NCBI GenBank assembly: GCA_005503085.1
Contig: SCOI01000004.1
Span: 62,001-126,000 of the forward strand
From: Burkholderiales bacterium C2
GTDB lineage: Bacteria; Pseudomonadota; Gammaproteobacteria; Burkholderiales; Burkholderiaceae_C
Direction of reading: 5' to 3'
DNA: 64,000 nucleotides
A program made the translations under genes and the position numbers. Position 1 is the first letter of the stretch, and each line of letters begins with the position of its first letter. Under the pieces are notes generated by a model. That model worked only from the letters and a program-made list of their open reading frames with translations, was not told where the DNA came from and did no database searches. Of this stretch, positions 53,820-64,000 are shown in pieces.

Positions 53820-55136
53820 ATGACTGAGCAGAAGAAGAAGATGCAGCCGCTGCAGGCGGTGAAGGGCATGAATGACATCCTGCCGCCGGAATCGGCGCGC
53901 TGGGAGTGGCTGGAGGCGAAGATGCGCAGCGTCTTGCAGCGCTATGGCTATCAGAATGTGCGCACGCCCATCGTCGAGCCGACGGCGCTGTTCGTGCGCG
54001 GCATCGGCGAGGTGACCGACATCGTCGAGAAGGAGATGTACGCCTTCGAGGACCGTGCCGACAAGCACGGCCAGGCCGAGCATCTGGCGCTGCGCCCCGA
54101 GATGACGGCCGGCGTGGTGCGGGCGATGATCGAGCACAGCTATCTGCGCGACTCCGGCCGGCGCCTGTACTACTTCGGCCCGATGTTCCGCCGCGAGAAA
54201 CCGCAGAAGGGCCGCTACCGGCAGTTCCACCAGATGGGCGTCGAGGCGCTGGGCTTCAATGGCCCGGACGTCGATGCCGAGGTGATACTGATGGGCAGCC
54301 GCCTGCTGCGCGAGCTGGGCCTGGTCGAGGGCGAGCATGTGCGTCTGGAGCTGAACTGCCTGGGCTCACCGGACGAGCGCCGCGCTCACCGCGAGGCCCT
54401 GATCGCGCACCTGGAAGCGCACAAGGAACTGCTGGACGAAGACAGCCAGCGCCGCCTCTACACCAACCCGCTGCGCGTGCTGGATACCAAGAACCCGGCG
54501 CTGCAGGAGATGGCCAATGCGGCGCCTCGGCTGCTGGACTTCCTCGGCGAAGCCTCGCTGGCGCATTTCAACGGCGTGCGCGCCATCCTCGATGCGGCCG
54601 GCGTCAAGTACACGATCAATCCGCGCCTGGTGCGCGGCCTGGACTATTACAACCTGACCGTGTTCGAGTGGATGACAGACAAGCTCGGCTCGCAGGGTAC
54701 GGTCTGCGGCGGCGGCCGCTACGACGGCCTGATCGAGCAGCTGGGCGGCAAGCCGGCGCCGGCGGTGGGCTTCGGCATGGGTCTGGAGCGCATGCTGCTG
54801 TTGCTGGAAGAGGTCGGTGCGCCGGTCGAGGTGCCGCAGCCGGATGCCTATGCCATCGTGCCCTCGGCCGAAGGCTTGCCGCAGGTGATGGTGGCGCTGG
54901 AGCAGTTGCGTGCCGCCGGCGTCTCGGTGGTCCTGCATCCGGGCCAGTCCAGCATGAAGTCGCAGTTCAAGAAGGCCGACGCCTCGGGTGCGGCTTTCGC
55001 GCTGGTGTTCGGCCCCGACGAGCTGGCCCAAGGCCTGGTGGCGGTCAAGCCGCTGCGCGACGCGGCGGCCGCCCAGTTCACCCGCAGTCTGGCCCAGGTG
55101 GCCGACTGGGCCGGTGAACTGCGGCTCAACGCATAA
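53820..55136 (+). CDS. hisS: Histidine--tRNA ligase
   Basis: A class II synthetase of 438 residues. Motif 1 is near [18 protein letters not shown], motif 2 around [17 protein letters not shown] (here [17 protein letters not shown]), the His-specific motif is [13 protein letters not shown], and motif 3 is [10 protein letters not shown]. The C-terminal anticodon-binding domain follows. The ATG lies 4 nt after the ispG stop. Confidence 0.97.
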   Translation: MTEQKKKMQPLQAVKGMNDILPPESARWEWLEAKMRSVLQRYGYQNVRTPIVEPTALFVRGIGEVTDIVEKEMYAFEDRADKHGQAEHLALRPEMTAGVVRAMIEHSYLRDSGRRLYYFGPMFRREKPQKGRYRQFHQMGVEALGFNGPDVDAEVILMGSRLLRELGLVEGEHVRLELNCLGSPDERRAHREALIAHLEAHKELLDEDSQRRLYTNPLRVLDTKNPALQEMANAAPRLLDFLGEASLAHFNGVRAILDAAGVKYTINPRLVRGLDYYNLTVFEWMTDKLGSQGTVCGGGRYDGLIEQLGGKPAPAVGFGMGLERMLLLLEEVGAPVEVPQPDAYAIVPSAEGLPQVMVALEQLRAAGVSVVLHPGQSSMKSQFKKADASGAAFALVFGPDELAQGLVAVKPLRDAAAAQFTRSLAQVADWAGELRLNA

Positions 55137-55179
55137 TCGCGGCTCATTCCTTCCCCCTCTTACAAGAACACTTTCCCTC

Positions 55180-55860
55180 ATGGCGTCTCATCTCGATCTG
55201 GAAGAACAGGAACAGCTGGACCAGCTGAAGGCCTTTTGGAAGCGCTACGGCAACCTGATCACCTGGGGCCTGACCCTGGCGCTGACGGCATTCGCGGGCT
55301 GGAATGGCTGGAACTACTGGCAGCGCGAGCAGGCCGTCAAGGCCGCCGCGATGTTCGATGAGCTGGACCGCGGCGTGCAGGCCGGCGATGCCGAGCGCGC
55401 CGGGCGCGTCTTTGCCGATATGAAGGAGCGCTTCCCGCGCACCGCCTACACCGCCCAGGCGGCGCTGCTGGCCGCCAAGGTGCAGACCGACAAGGGCCAG
55501 CAGGACGCCGCCAAGGCCAGCCTGGCCTGGGCCGCCGAGTCGGCCGGCGAGGGCGAGTACCGCGATATTGCGCGCCTGCGTCTGGCCGGCTTGCAGCTCG
55601 ATGCCAAGCAGTATGACGAGGCCGCGAAGACCCTGGACGGCGTCAAGTCGGCCGACTTTGCCGCGCTGGTGGCGGATCGCCGTGGCGACCTGGCCGTGCT
55701 GCAGGCCAAGCCGGATCAGGCCAAGACCGAGTATCTGAAGGCCTATGCCGCGATGGACAAGACCCTGGACTACCGCCGCCTGATCGAGGCCAAGCTGGCC
55801 ACGCTGGGCGTGACCCCGCCCGATGAGATGGCCGCTGCCGCATCCGGAGCCGCGAAATGA
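55180..55860 (+). CDS. yfgM: YfgM/AncA-like membrane TPR protein
   Basis: A 226-residue inner-membrane protein associated with SecYEG and periplasmic chaperones in E. coli. A short cytoplasmic N-terminus is rich in Glu and Gln. One membrane helix lies near 25-45 (LITWGLTLALTAFAGW), and a periplasmic TPR domain (TPR_21 family) covers the rest. The stop overlaps the bamB start as ATGA, a standard pairing. Confidence 0.88.
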   Translation: MASHLDLEEQEQLDQLKAFWKRYGNLITWGLTLALTAFAGWNGWNYWQREQAVKAAAMFDELDRGVQAGDAERAGRVFADMKERFPRTAYTAQAALLAAKVQTDKGQQDAAKASLAWAAESAGEGEYRDIARLRLAGLQLDAKQYDEAAKTLDGVKSADFAALVADRRGDLAVLQAKPDQAKTEYLKAYAAMDKTLDYRRLIEAKLATLGVTPPDEMAAAASGAAK

Positions 55861-56984
55861 GGGCCGCCGTCAAACCGCTGAGTGGCCTGTTGCTGGCCGT
55901 CGCGCTGAGCGCCTGCTCGGTCTTCAATCCTTCCAACGCACCCAAGCCGGCGCCGCTGGAGGCCGTGGCTTCCGCGGGTGCCGAGCGCGTGGTCTGGAGC
56001 CTCAAGCAGGACGGCCTGCAGTTCCCGTTGGCTATCGCGACCGCCGGCCAGCAGTTCATCGTCGCCAGCTCCGACGGCGTCGTGCAGTCGCTGCAAGCCG
56101 ACAGCGGCGCGTTGCTGTGGCGCGGCGAGGCCGGTGCCAAGCTCAATGCCGGCGTCGGCAGCGACGGGCGCTTTGCCGCCGTCGTGACCCGCAACAACGA
56201 GCTGGTGGTGCTGGACGCCGGCCAGCCGGTCTGGCGCAAGACGCTGACCTCGACCGTGCGCGCCGCGCCGCTGGTGGCCGGCGAGCGCGTGTTCGTGCTG
56301 ACCGTGGATCGCCAGGTGCTGGCCTTCGATGCGCTGGACGGCCGCCGCCTGTGGGATCTGCGCCGCCCCGGCGATCCGCTGACCCTGCTGCAGCCCGGCG
56401 TGATCGCGGCCTACAAGGACACGCTGGTGGTCGGGCAGGGCGCCCGTCTGGCCGGCGTCGATCCGCTGCGTGGCACTTTGCGCTGGGAGGCCAGCGTGGC
56501 CAACCCGCGCGGCACCAACGAGGTCGAGCGCCTGGCCGATCTGGTCGGCCCGCTGCTGCGCCAGGGCGAGATCCTGTGCGCCCGCGCCTTCCAGTCGGCG
56601 GTGGGCTGCGTCAATGCCGAGCGCGGCAGCGCGCTGTGGAGCCGCAATACCGGCGGCACCCAGGGTGTCGGCGGTGATGCGCAATTTGTCTTCGGTGCCG
56701 ATGGTTCGGACCGCCTGACCGCCTGGAAGATCGCCAACGGCGATGTGGCCTGGACGGCCGAGCAGTTCCTGAACCGCAAGCTCAGCGCGCCGCTGAGCTT
56801 GGGCAGCAGCCTGCTGATCGGCGATTTCGAAGGCTATGTGCACATCGTCGCGCGCGACACCGGCAAGACCCGAGCGCGTCTGGCCACCGATGGTTCGCCC
56901 ATCGTGGCCGCGCCGGTGGCCCTGGGTGGCACCGTGCTGGTCGCCACCCGCAATGGCGGTTTGTTTGCGATCAAGCCTGAATAA
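55857..56984 (+). CDS. bamB: Outer membrane assembly lipoprotein BamB
   Basis: A 375-residue beta-propeller lipoprotein of the BAM complex. The signal ends AVALSAC with the acylated C20. PQQ-like blades repeat through the protein, such as VVQSLQADSGALLWR and QVLAFDALDGRRLWDL. It overlaps yfgM by 4 bp. Together with bamD at 44.2 kb, two of the BAM lipoproteins are in this window. Confidence 0.95.
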   Translation: MRAAVKPLSGLLLAVALSACSVFNPSNAPKPAPLEAVASAGAERVVWSLKQDGLQFPLAIATAGQQFIVASSDGVVQSLQADSGALLWRGEAGAKLNAGVGSDGRFAAVVTRNNELVVLDAGQPVWRKTLTSTVRAAPLVAGERVFVLTVDRQVLAFDALDGRRLWDLRRPGDPLTLLQPGVIAAYKDTLVVGQGARLAGVDPLRGTLRWEASVANPRGTNEVERLADLVGPLLRQGEILCARAFQSAVGCVNAERGSALWSRNTGGTQGVGGDAQFVFGADGSDRLTAWKIANGDVAWTAEQFLNRKLSAPLSLGSSLLIGDFEGYVHIVARDTGKTRARLATDGSPIVAAPVALGGTVLVATRNGGLFAIKPE

Positions 56985-57032
56985 GGCCGAGCAAGCGCGT
57001 CGCTCAACGTCAGAGAAAAGAACAAGAAGATC

Positions 57033-58367
57033 ATGAAACCCGTCATCGCCCTGGTCGGCCGCCCCAATGTGGGCAAGTCCACGCTGTTCAACCGCATGAC
57101 CAAGAGTCGTGACGCCATCGTGGCCGACTTTGCCGGGCTGACCCGCGACCGCCATTACGGCGATGGCCGCCTGGGCGCTCGCGACTTCATCGTCATCGAC
57201 ACCGGCGGCTTCGAGCCCGACAGCACGACCGGCATCGTCAAGGAGATGGCCAAGCAGACCCGCCAGGCGGTGGCCGAGGCCGATGCGGTGGTCTTCGTCG
57301 TCGATGTGCGCACCGGCCTGTCGGGCCAGGATCAGGACATCGCGCGCTATCTGCGCCAGGCCAATAAGCGCATCTTCCTGGCCGTCAACAAGGCCGAGGG
57401 CATGAGTGAGTCGCCGCTGCTGGCCGAGTTCCATGAGCTGGGCATGGGCGAGCCGCATCCGATTTCGGCGGCCCATGGCCAGGGCATCCGCAGCCTGCTG
57501 GAGGCGGTGCTGGAGCCCTTCGAGTTCGAGGAGGACGAGGAGGCCGGGCCGGAAGAAGATGGCGTGATCCGCCTGGCCGTGGCCGGCCGCCCGAACGTCG
57601 GCAAGAGCACGCTGATCAACACCTGGCTGGGCGAGGAACGCCTGGTGGCCTACGACATGCCCGGCACCACGCGCGATGCGATCTCGGTCGACTTCGAGCG
57701 CAATGGCCAGAAGTTCCAGCTGATCGACACCGCCGGCCTGCGCCGCAAGGGCAAGGTGTTCGAGGCGATCGAGAAGTTCTCGGTGGTCAAGACCCTGCAG
57801 GCGATTGCCGATGCCAATGTCGTGCTGCTGCTGCTGGACGCGACCCAGGGTGTGTCCGACCAGGACGCCCATATCGCCGGCTACATCCTCGACAGCGGCC
57901 GCGCCGTGGTGCTGGCCGTCAACAAATGGGATGCGATCGACAGCTACCAGCGCGAGCAGCTGCAGCGCTCGATCGAGCAGCGCCTGGCCTTTCTGAAGTT
58001 CGCGCCCATCCACAATATCTCGGCGCTCAAGCGCCAGGGCCTGGGCCCGCTGTGGAACGCGATGGCCGATGCCTACGCCTCGGCCTTCAAGAAGATGACC
58101 ACACCGGTGCTGACCCGCCTGATCCAGGAAGCGGTCGAGCACCAGACGCCCAAGCGCAGCGGCCATTTCCGGCCCAAGCTGCGCTACGCCCACCAGGGCG
58201 GCATGAATCCGCCCATCGTGATCGTCCACGGCAATTCGCTGGAGGGCATCACCGAGGTCTACAAGCGTTATCTGGAGGGGCGCATCCGCGCCCACTACAA
58301 GCTGACCGGTACGCCGCTGCGCATCGAGATGCGCTCGTCAAAGAATCCGTTCGCCGATAAAGAATAA
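57033..58367 (+). CDS. der: Ribosome biogenesis GTPase Der
   Basis: An essential double-G-domain GTPase for 50S assembly. The 444-residue protein has the first P-loop GRPNVGKS at 9-16, a second at 185-192, NKAEG and NKWD G4 motifs, and a C-terminal KH-like domain. The 48-bp gap after bamB holds no terminator. Confidence 0.97.
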   Translation: MKPVIALVGRPNVGKSTLFNRMTKSRDAIVADFAGLTRDRHYGDGRLGARDFIVIDTGGFEPDSTTGIVKEMAKQTRQAVAEADAVVFVVDVRTGLSGQDQDIARYLRQANKRIFLAVNKAEGMSESPLLAEFHELGMGEPHPISAAHGQGIRSLLEAVLEPFEFEEDEEAGPEEDGVIRLAVAGRPNVGKSTLINTWLGEERLVAYDMPGTTRDAISVDFERNGQKFQLIDTAGLRRKGKVFEAIEKFSVVKTLQAIADANVVLLLLDATQGVSDQDAHIAGYILDSGRAVVLAVNKWDAIDSYQREQLQRSIEQRLAFLKFAPIHNISALKRQGLGPLWNAMADAYASAFKKMTTPVLTRLIQEAVEHQTPKRSGHFRPKLRYAHQGGMNPPIVIVHGNSLEGITEVYKRYLEGRIRAHYKLTGTPLRIEMRSSKNPFADKE

Positions 58368-58457
58368 AGACGATTCCGGCATTCGGGGCAACCCTGCTTT
58401 CCCTGTGTTAAGGTGGAAGCCTTCCAACCCAACTCCCCTTCCAACACGGAGCATATC

Positions 58458-58706
58458 GTGAGCAACAAAGGCCAACTCTTGCAAGATCCCTTCCTGAATC
58501 TGCTGCGCAAAGAGCATGTGCCGGTGTCCATTTACCTGGTCAACGGCATCAAATTGCAAGGGCATATCGAGTCCTTCGACCAGTACGTGGTCTTGCTGCG
58601 CAATACCGTGACGCAGATGGTTTACAAGCACGCCATTTCCACCGTGGTGCCCGGTCGCGCGGTGAATTTCCACGCTGCCGATGGTGGCGCCGGCGAAGCC
58701 ACTTGA
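58458..58706 (+). CDS. hfq: RNA chaperone Hfq
   Basis: An 82-residue Sm-like hexamer that pairs small RNAs with mRNAs. The proximal-face residues are visible (LQDPFLN near 8-14, K32, YKH at 56-58), as are Sm1 ([10 protein letters not shown]) and Sm2. The start is a GTG at 58458 with CGGAG upstream, giving the conserved [12 protein letters not shown]; earlier ATG codons in frame are not family-like. The 90-nt gap after der shows no clear promoter. Confidence 0.97.
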   Translation: MSNKGQLLQDPFLNLLRKEHVPVSIYLVNGIKLQGHIESFDQYVVLLRNTVTQMVYKHAISTVVPGRAVNFHAADGGAGEAT

Positions 58707-59982
58707 ACGCGCGGGGCAGCAGCCCCATCGCAAAACCTTGAGTTCCTCCCCATCCTCCACGCTCGCGTCGCCGCCCTCTGAGGCGGCGCGCGCCATTCTC
58801 GTCGGCGTCGATTTCGGCCGTTCCTCGAGCTACGCATCGACTTTCGATCCCACCCTGGACGAGCTGGCCTTGCTGGCCGAATCGGCCGGCGACACGCCGG
58901 TGGCCAAGGTGATCGCGCGCCGCCAGGCGCCCGATGCGGCGCTGTTCGTCGGCTCCGGCAAGGCCGACGAGATCAAGCTGCTGGTGCAGGCGCACCAGGC
59001 TCACACGGTCCTGTTTGACCAGGCGATCTCGCCGGCCCAGCAGCGCAATCTGGAGCGCGTGCTCGGCGTGCCGGTGGCCGACCGCACTGCGCTGATTCTT
59101 GAAATCTTCGCGGCCCGGGCGCAAAGCCATGAGGGCAAGCTGCAGGTCGAGCTGGCGCGGCTGCAGTACCTGGCCACGCGCCTGGTGCGGCGCTGGAGCC
59201 ACCTGGAGCGCCAGAGCGGCGGCATCGGCATGCGCGGCGGCCCCGGCGAAGCCCAGATCGAGCTGGACCGCCGCATGATCGACGACCGCATCAAGGTCAC
59301 CAAGGAGCGGCTCAAGAAGGTGCAGCGCCAGCGCACGACCCAGCGTCGTGCGCGCGAGCGCAACAGCGTGTTCCGCGTCTCGCTGGTCGGCTACACCAAT
59401 GCCGGCAAGTCCACGCTGTTCAATGCGCTGGTCAAGGCGCGCGCCTATGCGGCCAACCAGCTGTTTGCGACCCTGGACACCACGACCCGCTCGCTGTATC
59501 TGGAGGCGGCCGGCGCCAGTGTCTCGCTGTCCGACACAGTGGGTTTCATCCGCGATCTGCCGCACAAGCTGGTCGAGGCCTTCAAGGCTACCTTGCAGGA
59601 GGCGGCCGAGGCCGATCTGCTGCTGCATGTGGTGGATGCCGCCAGCGCGACGCTGGACGAGCAGATGGTCGAGGTCGAGCGGGTGCTCGACGAGATCGGC
59701 GCTGCCGACATCCCGCAGATCCTGGTCTACAACAAGCAGGACATGCTGGACGAGAATCAGCGGCCGCGCGCGGCGCTGGACTGGATCGAGCGTCCGGGCG
59801 GCCTGCGGGTGCCGCGCGTGTTTGTCAGCGCGCTGACCGGCCAGGGCCTGGATGTGCTGCGGGCCCAGATCGTTGCGGCCATGGGCATCGTGCCGGCCGC
59901 AGACTTGAATGCGCAAGAGCTGACCCCATCTGAAGCAGGCGAAAGTGCGGAAAATGCCGCCACCGCCCTACAACACCAATGA
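58681..59982 (+). CDS. hflX: Ribosome-associated GTPase HflX
   Basis: Splits or rescues ribosomes under stress. The 433-residue protein has the N-terminal HflX domain with GSGKADEIK and [13 protein letters not shown], then the G domain with P-loop GYTNAGKST and [10 protein letters not shown]. The start is uncertain: the ATG at 58681 overlaps hfq by 26 bp, and a TTG at 58738 would remove most of a Ser-rich leader. The stop overlaps the hflK ATG as ATGA. Confidence 0.93.
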   Translation: MVAPAKPLERAGQQPHRKTLSSSPSSTLASPPSEAARAILVGVDFGRSSSYASTFDPTLDELALLAESAGDTPVAKVIARRQAPDAALFVGSGKADEIKLLVQAHQAHTVLFDQAISPAQQRNLERVLGVPVADRTALILEIFAARAQSHEGKLQVELARLQYLATRLVRRWSHLERQSGGIGMRGGPGEAQIELDRRMIDDRIKVTKERLKKVQRQRTTQRRARERNSVFRVSLVGYTNAGKSTLFNALVKARAYAANQLFATLDTTTRSLYLEAAGASVSLSDTVGFIRDLPHKLVEAFKATLQEAAEADLLLHVVDAASATLDEQMVEVERVLDEIGAADIPQILVYNKQDMLDENQRPRAALDWIERPGGLRVPRVFVSALTGQGLDVLRAQIVAAMGIVPAADLNAQELTPSEAGESAENAATALQHQ

Positions 59983-61292
59983 CAGGCAAGAGCATGAATA
60001 CCTTTGAGCCCGTGAGCGCCGCCCAGCCTGGGCAGCGACTCAGCGCCCTGGCGGCAGCCACGCGAGCCCTGATCGGCGGTCTGCTGCGCCGTGACTGGCG
60101 CGAGGGCCGCCATCTGAGCAATGGCCGCAACGATGGCCCGCCGGACCTGGACGAGCTCTGGCGCGACTTCAATCGCAAGCTCAGCGGCATGTTCGGCGGC
60201 AAGGGCGGCGGCAACAACACCCCACCCAGCGGCGGCGGTGGCAATGGCTTCCAGCCCGATATGAAGAGCGCCGGCATCGGCGTCGGCCTGATCGCCGGCG
60301 TGGTCGCGCTGGGCTGGCTGGGCAGCGGCTTCTACATCGTGCAGGAAGGCCAGCAGGCGGTCGTGACTTCCTTCGGCAAGTACAGCAAGACGGTCGATGC
60401 CGGCTTCAACTGGCGCCTGCCTTATCCCTTTCAGGCCAATGAAATCGTCTCGGTGACCCAGCTGCGCTCGGTCGAGGTGGGCCGCAATGCGGTGGCCCAG
60501 GCCACCGGCCTGCGCGACTCCTCGATGCTGACTCTGGACGAGAACATCGTCGATATCCGCTTCACCGTGCAGTACCGGCTGAAGGATTCGCGCGAGTACC
60601 TGTTCGAGAACCGTGGCCCCGACGAGGCGGTGATCCAGGCGGCCGAGTCGGCCGTGCGCGAAATCGTTGGCAAGAGCAAGATGGACTCGGTGCTCTACGA
60701 GCAGCGCGATGCGATCGCGGCCGAGCTGGCCAAGTCGGTGCAGAACCAGCTGGACCGGCTCAAGGCCGGCATCCTGGTGGCCAATGTCAATGTCCAGAAT
60801 GTGCAGGCACCCGAGCAGGTGCAGGCCGCGTTCGACGATGCCTTCAAGGCCGGCGCCGACCGCGAGCGCCTGAAGAATGAAGGCCAGGCCTATGCCAACG
60901 ACGTGATCCCCAAGGCCCAGGGCACCGCCGCGCGCTTGCGCGAGGAGGCCGAGGGCTACAAGTCGCGCGTGGTGGCGCAGGCCGAGGGTGATGCACAGCG
61001 CTTCAAGAGCGTGCTGACCGAATACCAGAAGGCGCCGGCGGTGACCCGTGACCGCCTCTACATCGACACGATGCAGCAGGTCTACTCCAATGTCAGCAAG
61101 GTGATGGTGGACAGCCGCAATGGCTCGAACCTGCTTTATCTGCCGCTGGACAAGCTGATCCAGCAGGCCGGCGGCACCGTGACCGCCTCGGTGCCGACGC
61201 CGGCTGCCGTGCCCGACAGCACGACGCCGAGCGGCAATGCCGATGTGCGTTCGCGCGACGGTCTGCGCAGCCGTGACCGTGACGGTCGTTGA
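59979..61292 (+). CDS. hflK: FtsH protease modulator HflK
   Basis: A 437-residue SPFH/stomatin-family membrane protein that forms the HflKC cage around FtsH. The cytoplasmic N-terminus has a Gly-rich stretch (FGGKGGGNN), a membrane helix lies near 97-117, and the periplasmic SPFH domain begins at FYIVQEGQQAVVTSFGKY. A helical arm and a Thr/Pro tail follow. The ATG at 59979 overlaps hflX; a second ATG at 59994 is possible. Confidence 0.94.
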   Translation: MTGKSMNTFEPVSAAQPGQRLSALAAATRALIGGLLRRDWREGRHLSNGRNDGPPDLDELWRDFNRKLSGMFGGKGGGNNTPPSGGGGNGFQPDMKSAGIGVGLIAGVVALGWLGSGFYIVQEGQQAVVTSFGKYSKTVDAGFNWRLPYPFQANEIVSVTQLRSVEVGRNAVAQATGLRDSSMLTLDENIVDIRFTVQYRLKDSREYLFENRGPDEAVIQAAESAVREIVGKSKMDSVLYEQRDAIAAELAKSVQNQLDRLKAGILVANVNVQNVQAPEQVQAAFDDAFKAGADRERLKNEGQAYANDVIPKAQGTAARLREEAEGYKSRVVAQAEGDAQRFKSVLTEYQKAPAVTRDRLYIDTMQQVYSNVSKVMVDSRNGSNLLYLPLDKLIQQAGGTVTASVPTPAAVPDSTTPSGNADVRSRDGLRSRDRDGR

Positions 61293-61310
61293 GGCAAGGA
61301 AGACAACACT

Positions 61311-62204
61311 ATGAATCGCATTGCCTCCATTGTTGCCGGCGCCCTGATCGCCTTCATGCTGGCCAGCTCGACCCTGTTCATCGTTGACCAGCGCCAGTTC
61401 GCCGTGGTCTACGCGCTGGGTGAGATCAAGGAAGTGGTCACCGAGCCGGGTCTGAAGTTCAAGATGCCGCCGCCGTTCCAGAATGTGGTGTTCCTGGATC
61501 GCCGCATCCAGACCCTGGACAGCCCCGATTCGCGCGCCATCTTCACGGCCGAGAAGAAGAGCCTGGTGATCGACTGGCTGGTCAAGTGGCGGGTCTCCGA
61601 GCCGCGCCAGTTCATCCGCAACAGCGGCACCGACATGCGCAATGTCGAGACCCGGCTGAGCCCCATCGTGCAGGCCGCCTTCAACGAGGAAGTGACCAAG
61701 CGCACCGTGCTGGCCGTGCTGGCCACCGAGCGCGAGAAGGTCATGACCGATGTGCTCAAGCGCCTGGAGGATGAGGCCAAGCAGTTCGGTATCGAGGTGG
61801 TGGACGTGCGCATCAAGCGCGTCGACTTCGCCGCCAACATCACCGACTCGGTCTACCGCCGCATGGAGTCCGAGCGCAAGCGCGTCGCCAACGAGCTGCG
61901 CTCGACCGGTGGCGCCGACGGCGAGAAGATTCGCGCCGACGCTGATCGTCAGCGTGAGGTCATCGTGGCCGAGGCCTACCGCGATGCGCAGAAGATCAAG
62001 GGTGAGGGCGACGCCAAGGCCTCGGCCCTGTATGCCGAAGCCTTTGGCCGCGATCCGCAGTTTGCCCAGTTCTATCGCTCGCTGGAGGCCTATCGCTCCA
62101 GCTTCCGCAACAAGTCGGATGTGATGGTGGTCGACCCCAGCAGCGACTTCTTCAAGGCCATGCGCGGTGGTGGCCCTGCGGCGCCCGCCAAGAGCGGCAA
62201 ATAA
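61311..62204 (+). CDS. hflC: FtsH protease modulator HflC
   Basis: The 297-residue partner of HflK. An N-terminal signal-anchor (about 5-24) is followed by the SPFH domain (FIVDQRQFAVVYALGEIKEV) and a helical arm with ERKRVANELRSTGGADGEKI, quoted here as a family signature. It lies 18 bp after hflK and is co-transcribed. Confidence 0.95.
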   Translation: MNRIASIVAGALIAFMLASSTLFIVDQRQFAVVYALGEIKEVVTEPGLKFKMPPPFQNVVFLDRRIQTLDSPDSRAIFTAEKKSLVIDWLVKWRVSEPRQFIRNSGTDMRNVETRLSPIVQAAFNEEVTKRTVLAVLATEREKVMTDVLKRLEDEAKQFGIEVVDVRIKRVDFAANITDSVYRRMESERKRVANELRSTGGADGEKIRADADRQREVIVAEAYRDAQKIKGEGDAKASALYAEAFGRDPQFAQFYRSLEAYRSSFRNKSDVMVVDPSSDFFKAMRGGGPAAPAKSGK

Positions 62205-62213
62205 GCCGAGTTC

Positions 62214-62399
62214 ATGGGCGACGCCTTGCTGGGGGCGCTGGCCCTGATGCTGGTGATCGAAGGGCTGCTGCCCTTCATCAACCCCGGCGCCTGGCGGCAG
62301 GTGTTCGCCCGCATGCTGGCGATGAGCGACGGGCAGATCCGCTTCGTCGGTCTGTCCAGCATCATCGCCGGCCTGCTGCTCTACGCCTTCTGGGGCTGA
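62214..62399 (+). CDS. DUF2065 small inner-membrane protein
   Basis: A 61-residue protein with two hydrophobic helices (about 5-22 and 44-60) separated by [11 protein letters not shown], as in the DUF2065 (YjeT) family that regularly follows hflC. Function is unknown. It is 9 bp after hflC. Confidence 0.82.
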   Translation: MGDALLGALALMLVIEGLLPFINPGAWRQVFARMLAMSDGQIRFVGLSSIIAGLLLYAFWG

Positions 62400-62445
62400 T
62401 CCGCTGCCGCGCTCGGGCTTTCGCCGGGCGGTCGCACGGGACCGG

Positions 62446-62451
62446 TACAAT
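62446..62451 (+). promoter_or_regulatory. Possible -10 box before hisZ
   Basis: TACAAT stands 27 nt before the hisZ ATG; a convincing -35 is not visible. The gene may also be read from the hfl operon. Confidence 0.35.
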
Positions 62452-62478
62452 GCCGTTTTTAACCGCCCCCTGAACTCC

Positions 62479-64000
<1,522 letters not shown>

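Overview
The window is about 64 kb of high-G+C, gene-dense core chromosome from a beta-proteobacterium of the order Burkholderiales, most like the Rubrivivax/Leptothrix/Roseateles group. The evidence is gene order: pssA-leuA; tRNA-Leu-tig-clpP-clpX-lon; sucA-odhB-lpdA-zapE; and ndk-rlmN-pilF-rodZ-ispG-hisS-yfgM-bamB-der-hfq-hflX-hflK-hflC-hisZ-purA. hpnCDE and a TIGR03790-family gene also fit that group. I see no prophage, insertion sequence, CRISPR array, toxin-antitoxin pair or defence island.

Layout. 1-4.4 kb: phosphatidylserine synthase, then two different 2-isopropylmalate synthases behind a candidate leucine attenuator (18-codon leader with four Leu codons in a row, then a terminator hairpin). 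4.4-10.4 kb: a periplasmic D-Ala-D-Ala peptidase, an IclR regulator, a secreted TIGR03790 protein, and the overlapping squalene operon hpnCDE on the minus strand. 10.4-14.8 kb: an RND efflux adaptor and permease behind a strong promoter that abuts a TetR-type inverted repeat. 14.9-21 kb: tRNA-Leu(TAG), trigger factor, ClpP, ClpX and Lon, with heat-shock (sigma-32) type promoters before clpP and probably lon. 21-21.7 kb: five tRNA genes (Gly, Cys, Gly, Gly, Leu).

21.7-33.2 kb: an Atg22-like MFS transporter, glutamate racemase, an ETF/acyl-CoA dehydrogenase/nitronate monooxygenase run with a LiuR-like operator, two tandem orphan peptide-type binding proteins with duplicated promoters, a Cys-cluster protein and a 2-oxoglutarate-type oxygenase. 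33.2-41 kb: the 2-oxoglutarate dehydrogenase operon, with a structured 5' UTR where the Burkholderiales sucA RNA motif is expected, then zapE and a small exported protein. 41-49 kb: PP2C phosphatase, a YdcH-like protein, DinG helicase, bamD, rluD, scpB and an RluB with very long low-complexity tails. 49-64 kb: the ndk-to-purA block; purA runs off the window end.

Nothing here is an obviously new multi-gene system. The most interesting material is regulatory: the leuA attenuator, which may start leaderless; the sucA 5' UTR; operator-like palindromes at 4.47, 10.51, 23.97, 33.30 and 45.02 kb; the duplicated binding-protein promoters; and a structured gap at 46.1-46.3 kb.
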